Assembly (NCBI GenBank): GCA_025201375.1
Contig: JAIWZP010000015.1
Coordinates: forward strand, 434,001 to 498,000
DNA: 64,000 bases
Reading direction: 5' to 3'
Source: Gongronella butleri
Taxonomy: Eukaryota > Mucoromycota > Mucoromycetes > Mucorales > Cunninghamellaceae
Below, piece by piece: positions 60,011-64,000 of the stretch; the stretch's first letter is position 1; the number at the start of each line of letters is the position of its first letter. The position numbers and the translations under genes were made by a program. The notes under the pieces are model-generated. The model was not told the origin of the DNA, did not search any database, and was given only the letters and a program-made list of their open reading frames with translations.

Positions 60011-60580
60011 GTGGTTTTCGGATGTCCTTCTTCTTGTGTATAAGTTTGGCGCAGTTCCGGAGACTTGATTTTCAACTTTTGGTTTGGGCGCCTGCCATGG
60101 CCAAATTTGGATTGCGTGTTGTACGCCCCCCAATGGCTTGTGACAATGCAAATCGCGCCCCGCTCCGTTTTCTAGCTCGTACTTTCACGTCAGTACGCAT
60201 TTCGGCAGTCAGCGGGTCGTGTGGGCGAGAAAAAGCACATTTGGTCTTAAAAATGAAAAGTTTATTGAGAACTTGACGAGAACTTGTTCAAGTGGACCCA
60301 AATTGTAACAGCTGATAATCGACACAAAAACCTCTTCAAATTCAACCTCTGTAGGCCCATCTTTTTGTTCAATTCCTTTGATTTTCGCTCTGAATTTACC
60401 ATTTCAATAAAAAATGTGTTTTCTGTCTAAATCGAGCAATGATCCGTGCACGACCATGACATCAGACGCGTCCCCCAACTCCGGATTGGCTTTTGACAAC
60501 TCATCTTGGGGTTTGCACCTGAGATTCACATGTCAAACTTAAAAAATTTATGCAACTCATTTTATTTGCGTCTTTCCCTT
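60011..60580. other. Intergenic, no gene seen
   Basis: Sequence between repeat R copy 4 and the 3' end of the WD40 gene; no supported gene. Confidence 0.45.
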
Positions 60581-62825
60581 TCAAGATTTGCCGCCGACTT
60601 TCAAGTCCTGCTGCATTGCATCCTTGGCATCGACCATGTCCACATCGTCGTCGTCCTTGTACGTGTACACCTTGATGTTGCCGTCTAAATAGGCGAAAAA
60701 AGGGTGAACATGCGGACTTTTTTTTTTGTTTTCTACGCCTTACCATCGCCACACGAGAAGAGCAACGGGCGGTACGGATGGAAGAGCACGTCACGAACCT
60801 CAATGTCTACGAGGTGGGGGGAAAAAAAAGTGGATGAGTGTCGGCAAGGAGGGGGGGCTAAAGGGTGCTTTACTCTCGTGGCTCTTGATGACGCCCGTGG
60901 CCTTGCCGGTGAGCAGATTAAAGACAAACAGTTGGCCATAAATAGTGGGCGCGACAAGGTAGCGGCCATTGGACGCGATCTTGACAAGCCACGAGTTGGC
61001 GTGGTATCTGCAAAAACAAATCCGCGTCAGAAAACAGGGAAACGCGGTCCAATTGGCCCTTCTTACTCTTCGTGCTTGTAGCGGTGCACCTCCTCCAGGA
61101 CAAACGGCTTGTTGGCCGTCTTGGGAATCACCAGGCGGTGCAGACAGCACGTGTTGGGCGTCGAGGCTACCACAAAAATGATAAAAAAAAACAAAAAGTG
61201 AGCGATTTAAGGGGATTTATCAGGAAAAAGAGTCGCGGTCAGCACTTACCAACGCCATTGTCGTCGCACATTTCGGCACCACGCGTGATGAACCAGGCAT
61301 ATTGCTCATTCTCGGGCTGCTCCTTGCCCTTTTTATGCCAGTATTGCGGCTCGTCCAGCCACTCGATGAATTTGCCGCAATCGCAATAGGACGAGTAGAT
61401 ATCCTCAAAGGTCTGTACGAGCTGCACGCCCCAAGAGCAAAAGAAAAAGAAAAGAATAAAACATAAGCATTGACATTGTTTTGAATGCGCTTTTCTTACC
61501 CTGTTCTCCTCAAAGTCGTAAACGCGGATATGTTCGTCACATGCGGCAAGGATGTACTTGTTGCCAGTGTTTGGGACAAAGGCGACGGTGAAGGCCATGT
61601 ACGTGAGGTTGTCCTGCATGCGTGTCTGGTTAAGGACAGTAGTCCAATCCTTGTCCATGTGCCATTTCAAGATGTGGCCGTCCTGGCTCGTGCTCACGAG
61701 GTAATTGCCGCCGTCAAAGTGCACTGCCTTCAAGCATAGCACCTCTTCCTCGTGGCCCTCCAGCTTCGCGACCACCGTGCCTGTTCGTAGGTTGAAAATC
61801 TGGATATTTTAAACAAAAATGAGCCCTTTTTCACGTCCAATGCCGTCTTTTTTTCTTTACCTTGATGGGGCACGGCATGATGTGGTTGTCATTGTCATCT
61901 GCGGACCAGCGGTGGCGGTCTTTGAGTTTGCCGCCGACGGCAATGAGGTGAGGCGCGTCGGGCATGAAGATGCCGCAGTAAAACTCGTCAATGTGCGTCT
62001 CTTCGGTATCACGCAGCCTCGTCACGAGCTGCAAGTCGCCCGCCGCGTGCCACACCTTGACCGATCCGTGCGACGAGAATGTCGCAAGCAGCGCACCGTC
62101 ATCCGACAGCGTCATCCCCGTCACGGCGCCTAAAACCAGCAAAAATAAAAAAAAGAAAAAAGAAAAAGAAAGAATTGAGACACGATGCACTTTTTTTTTG
62201 CTTTTTTTTCTTTTTTTTTTTTTTTTTTTTACCGTGATCACTCAGACGCTGGGGCAATTCCTGCAATGGAGCATCTTGATGGATTGCATTAATCATGCCG
62301 TGGCCCGCGTCGGCGTGGAATTGCCAGTACGTGTCGGGATACGCGTTTGCCAGCTCCTTGGTGCGCGCGTGGTCATAATACACGGTCTGATTCTACAATT
62401 GTGTGTGAGCTGTGGTCAGTCTATATCCCCCAAATTGCCCTTTAATTCCATCCAATTCCTTCCAATTCCTTCTAATAGCTCTCGATTCACTCCAATGGGT
62501 CTCAATTCCTTTAAATTGGACGACAATGCCCATCCGACCCAGGGTTTAAGCTTACCTTGCCCTTGCCCTTACGCACTGGCGCTTTAACGGGCGCGGGTTT
62601 GGGCGGTGCTGGTGGTGATGCCGCTTTTGTGCGCTTTGTTGTGGCTTTTGTGGTGGTCTTGTCGATCTGTGCGCTCAGATTGAGCAGCTGATCGGACTCT
62701 TCGAGGAGGTCATCGGTGTCGTCCCTTTCGTCGTCGTCGACGGCGGCCGTGGGGCCCGCAACGTCGTCGACCTGCTCCAGCAGGTCGTCAGAGTCCATCA
62801 GATAGTCTGTAATCTTGCTTGGCAT
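60581..62825 (-). CDS. WD40-repeat protein (523 aa)
   Basis: Nine exons on the minus strand: 62825-62556, 62392-62233, 62129-61861, 61799-61500, 61421-61250, 61166-61067, 61007-60874, 60806-60744, 60684-60581. The first ~90 residues are acidic then Lys/Ala/Pro-rich and look disordered. WD-type blades follow: GMTLSDDGALLATFSSHGSV-KVW; LKAVHFDGGNYLVSTSQDGH-ILKWH; FVPNTGNKYILAACDEHIRV-YDF; WLVKIASNGRYLVAPTIYGQ; VLFHPYRPLLFSCGDGDGNI-KVY. The tail is acidic (KDDDDVDMVDAKD). WD40 propellers act as protein docking platforms; the specific complex cannot be told from sequence. Confidence 0.85.
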
Positions 62826-64000
62826 GGCGCGTGTCTAAAGAAAGGGTGTGCGTGTGTGGCTGGAGGAGTGTGTTATGTGTGTGGCGGTGGGCAAAGCAAA
62901 AGGAGAGAGAGAAAAAAAATAGACGCGCCGCGAGTCCGAGTCGTGTTTTTTTTTTTTTTTTTTTTTCATTGTGACGCTGCGTCCAAAACAGGCAGGAAAC
63001 TGACGAATTCACGCGTGAAATCGGCGGTTCAACTGCATCCAATGGAACCGTGTGCCGTCTTGCTGGCGCGGTTCAGGCACTTTTTTCCGTGAAAATGGGG
63101 AAATCGCCGCTCATGATGACTTTTCCGTACCCAAACACTCGGGATGGCATTTATCTGGGGGTGCCTTTGCTTGTCCAAACTCAAATCATAACGCGTGCCC
63201 CGTTTAAAAAGGCAGTCGGCGCGTGGAGAAGTTGAATGGAATAAAAAAAAAAAAAAAAAAAAAGAAAAAAAAAGAGGCAAAATCACACGGCTGTTGGATA
63301 AACTTTATTGATTTTTTTAGTCTCCTGTCATGACGGCCCGGCTCTATTACCTCCACCACTGCCCCTTCCTTTTGCCCCTAGGGTCGTTGAAAACACAAAA
63401 AGACAAAAACAAGGCATCCTCGCGTGCCACGATGATAAATTCATTGTGACAGGGAGCAAGAGTAAAAAAAGAAAGAAGCATTGGGGTGTGTCTTACAAAA
63501 CGAAAGGCACACACAAGACACAACAAAAAAGACGCGCCCTTTTTGTTCGCCACTCAGCAACACAGAGCCTTGTGACAGGGTTCCATTTCAAGCAATTGGA
63601 CAACCCCATCTGGACTGATCAAAAATTGGCTTGCTCTTTTTTTTTTATTGATACACGAGTGAGAGGTCAAGAAAGAAAGCGGGCCAAGGTGGGCGGCTGA
63701 AAGCGAGGAAAAAGATGAAAAAGGGCAAAATAAAAAAAGGGGGAAATTAGATAGAAAAAAAAAAGAAAACGAGGGGACGCGCAGCGCGCCCATCGAGCAA
63801 AAAGGCAGGTTGTCCCAAAGGACGATTGCTTACGTGTGTAGAATGTAAGGTTGGACGGGGCGGGGAAGAGACCAAATATAATCAAAAACGAGATGTAAGG
63901 CAAAAGTTATTAGCTAATTGTGGGGAGAGTGAACATTGAGAGTGAGAGAGAGGTGGGAAGGGAGAGGAGGGAGGAGTGGGGGGAGAAGAAGGGATCGATT
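62826..64000. other. Window end, possible 3' end of a minus-strand gene
   Basis: On the minus strand an AATAAA lies at about 63302-63308, preceded by a possible last exon (63328-63377) with a CCTAG acceptor that would encode a Gly-rich tail, but I cannot extend it into convincing upstream exons. A/T homopolymers (62946-62966; 63244-63263) and GA-rich sequence make up much of the rest. Confidence 0.25.

Overview
This is nuclear DNA from a fungus. Protein-coding genes are cut by many short GT-AG introns of roughly 50-110 bp with T-rich 3' ends. Several products are fungal in type (an Rsc7/Npl6 chromatin-remodeller subunit, PET117, a GH15 glucoamylase, a chromodomain Ty3/Gypsy element). A zygomycete-grade (early-diverging) fungus is my best guess from the general look of the proteins; this is inference only. 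ACGCGT/GACGCGTC words and long A or T runs are frequent in introns and spacers.

Layout. 1-13.4 kb is repeat-rich: a tRNA-like relic, a 560-bp inverted-repeat element, a lone LTR, gag-like and unknown coding fragments, a ~119-bp tandem repeat, and a 6.7-kb Ty3/Gypsy chromovirus on the minus strand whose two LTRs differ at about one base. 13.4-32.9 kb is gene-rich: an AT-hook protein, GAPDH, a coiled-coil protein, a casein kinase I, a SERF/4F5 peptide, a PPPDE-type isopeptidase, a mitochondrial tricarboxylate carrier (minus) and cytosolic isoleucyl-tRNA synthetase. 32.9-44.5 kb is again repeat-rich around a secreted glucoamylase carrying three trefoil domains; it holds a striking foldback element (41.4-43.05 kb) next to an unidentified, apparently interrupted gene. 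44.5-62.8 kb is gene-rich: an S9A oligopeptidase with a likely mitochondrial presequence, a Ubc7-type E2, Rsc7, a ubiquitin-like/eS31 fusion, PET117, eL42, a Tyr/Pro-rich protein, mitochondrial leucyl-tRNA synthetase and a WD40 protein. The last 1.2 kb shows no firm gene.

Functional themes are housekeeping: translation (two aminoacyl-tRNA synthetases, eS31, eL42), mitochondria (PET117, LeuRS, citrate carrier, probably the oligopeptidase), protein turnover (E2, PPPDE peptidase, oligopeptidase), chromatin (Rsc7, AT-hook protein) and starch use (glucoamylase). Several pairs are divergent and may share promoters: tricarboxylate carrier/IleRS, Rsc7/eS31, PET117/eL42, Tyr-rich protein/LeuRS. All exon models given for identified genes keep frame and sum to whole codons.

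Most notable: the foldback element with nested minisatellites; a ubiquitin-like domain fused to eS31 that has lost the Ile44 patch; trefoil domains on a GH15 glucoamylase; a 5-nt micro-exon in GAPDH; a tandem duplication of the 3' end of the citrate carrier gene; and a non-coding repeat family present in at least four copies.
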